The notes beneath the pieces are model-generated. The model was not told where the DNA came from and did not search any database. It saw only the letters and a list, made by a program, of their open reading frames with translations. From contig JALNVI010000071.1 of NCBI GenBank assembly GCA_023231425.1, forward strand, positions 1 to 13,655: a stretch of DNA of 13,655 nucleotides. Direction: 5' to 3'. The DNA comes from Desulforhopalus sp. Its GTDB lineage: Bacteria; Desulfobacterota; Desulfobulbia; Desulfobulbales; Desulfocapsaceae. A program made the translations under genes and the position numbers. Shown here piece by piece: positions 12,597 to 13,655 of this stretch. The first letter of the stretch is position 1, and every line of letters starts with the position of its first letter.

Positions 12597-13655
12597 ATGT
12601 CACTAAATACCCCCCCTCGTCTCTCCGGACAGTCCTGCCGCAACCTGAGGTTGAACTCCCCCGTCTCGCAAACAGTTCACACCGGCCTCTTCGGTGGTGC
12701 CCTGCTCTCCATGGTTATCTTACTTATCCCATGCAACGTGCTTGCTGCAGAGAATACGTCTACAGAAGAGTGGAACATTACGGCTGATAAAGTAATCAAC
12801 TTCGACCACCCGAAAAGTATCGTCGCCAAAGGAAACGTCGTTCTGGTGAAGAAAGAGAAACTGCCGATCAACATGCCCCAGAAAAAGAGCTCATTGACCG
12901 CATGGAATGAACTGCTGGGTGAAGAGGAGGATGTTTCAGCGATTACGGCTGCCGAGGCTGAAAAAGCAGCAGTGCCAAAATATAAAACCACAGTCATCAT
13001 CAAAGCAGACTGGATGACCTATGATGTGGAATTGAAGACCATCAAAGTCAAAGGGCATGTCAGTATTCAGGGGCCGGACGACAATCTGGTTGCCAAAGAG
13101 GGCTCGCTCAATCTCGAAACCGAGACCGGAGAGTTTTCAGAAGCCACTATCGTCCGCAAAGACCTCCAGTTACATCTTGAAGGGAAAACCATCAAAAAAA
13201 CCGGCTATGAGACCTATGAAATTGCGTCTGGCTGGGCAGTTACCTGTAAACTGAAAAAGGGAGAGACCGCCCCGTGGTCTATTGCCGCCTCCGATACAAA
13301 AATAACCACAGGCGGATATGCCGTCATGAAAAACGCCCGTTTCCGCATTAAGGACGTACCGATTTTCTACTCTCCATATATGATTCTGCCGGTAAAGAAT
13401 ACAAGGCAAACCGGTTTTCTGATGCCGGAATTCAGCTACTCTACTTCAAGCGGGGCATCTGTGGGAGACCCACTTTTCATCAATATCTCCGACTCCTCGG
13501 ATGCCACCCTTTATCCCACATGGTACTTCGATCGCGGCTTCATGAGCGGTGCCCAGTACCGTTATATGACGAGTGATACCTCCAAGGGAATGGCCATGGG
13601 GAACTTCCTGATGGATGATCTTTCCGACGGGAACCTGGATTCTGACTACTATGAT
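12597..13655 (+). CDS. lptD: LPS-assembly outer-membrane protein LptD (OstA/Imp), 5' part
   Basis: 353 codons are visible; the gene runs off the window, and full LptD proteins are roughly 700-1000 residues. The ATG at 12597 precedes a signal peptide with a long N-region: a hydrophobic stretch at about 31-47 and likely cleavage after VLA or LAA at 50-51. There is no strong ribosome site, and the frame is open upstream with a TTG at 12510, so the start is not certain. The periplasmic OstA-like domain begins at about 58 (WNITADKVINFDHPKSIVAKGNV) and continues from about 131 to 250 (VIIKADWMTYDVELKTIKVKG, then ATIVRKDLQL). The LptD barrel entry is recognisable at 255-285: PIFYSPYMILPVKNTRQTGF, then LMPEFSYSTSSG. 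A Lys/Glu/Ala-rich insert (about 86-129) interrupts the OstA domain. LptD with LptE places lipopolysaccharide in the outer leaflet. Confidence 0.93.
   Translation, partial: MSLNTPPRLSGQSCRNLRLNSPVSQTVHTGLFGGALLSMVILLIPCNVLAAENTSTEEWNITADKVINFDHPKSIVAKGNVVLVKKEKLPINMPQKKSSLTAWNELLGEEEDVSAITAAEAEKAAVPKYKTTVIIKADWMTYDVELKTIKVKGHVSIQGPDDNLVAKEGSLNLETETGEFSEATIVRKDLQLHLEGKTIKKTGYETYEIASGWAVTCKLKKGETAPWSIAASDTKITTGGYAVMKNARFRIKDVPIFYSPYMILPVKNTRQTGFLMPEFSYSTSSGASVGDPLFINISDSSDATLYPTWYFDRGFMSGAQYRYMTSDTSKGMAMGNFLMDDLSDGNLDSDYYD

Noticed and set aside
1..13655. CRISPR arrays, toxin-antitoxin or phage-defence genes
   Set aside because: No regularly spaced repeats and no recognisable genes of these kinds on either strand.

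Overview
The window looks like chromosomal DNA of a Gram-negative bacterium, most likely a deltaproteobacterium of the Desulfobulbales type (Desulfobacterota). This is inferred from the look of the proteins (LepA, an RpoH-type sigma factor, RNase E/G, LptD, a DegT aminotransferase). LptD and a lipoprotein signal imply an outer membrane. No database was consulted, so the taxon is an inference.

Layout: (1) 27-1184, minus, a DegT/StrS-type sugar aminotransferase. (2) 1376-2392, minus, an RpoH-family sigma factor with its own terminator. It diverges from lepA (2573-4366, plus), and the two share a 180-bp gap with a nearly symmetrical -10 element. (3) 4439-4993, plus, a DUF4136-like lipoprotein followed by a terminator. 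(4) 4994-5694, a gene-free stretch with a dispersed repeat, a nested inverted-repeat structure and a perfect 18-bp terminator stem. (5) 5695-7371, minus, an exported protein with two pentapeptide-repeat domains, preceded by a secreted thermonuclease (7489-7998, minus). (6) 7999-9522, a decayed stretch with another copy of the dispersed repeat and the remains of an NtrC-family response regulator: frameshifted, with an in-frame stop and the AAA+ core missing. (7) 9523-9599, minus, tRNA-Arg(ACG) with its own promoter and terminator. (8) 9670-12045, minus, an RNase E/G family enzyme whose long disordered basic/acidic region is N-terminal. (9) 12046-12596, a long divergent intergenic region with a good sigma-70 promoter, then lptD (12597 to the window end, plus, incomplete).

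Most genes are housekeeping: heat-shock transcription (RpoH), translation (LepA, tRNA-Arg), RNA decay and processing (RNase E/G), outer-membrane biogenesis (LptD) and surface-sugar synthesis (DegT). The accessory part is 5000-9500. The least explained signal is a family of short repeats with imperfect terminal inverted repeats of the form GGTACCTTGAATAAC. There are three copies, at about 1212-1320, 5268-5479 and 8139-8223, all in gaps between genes. I see no clear new defence or enzymatic system in the window.
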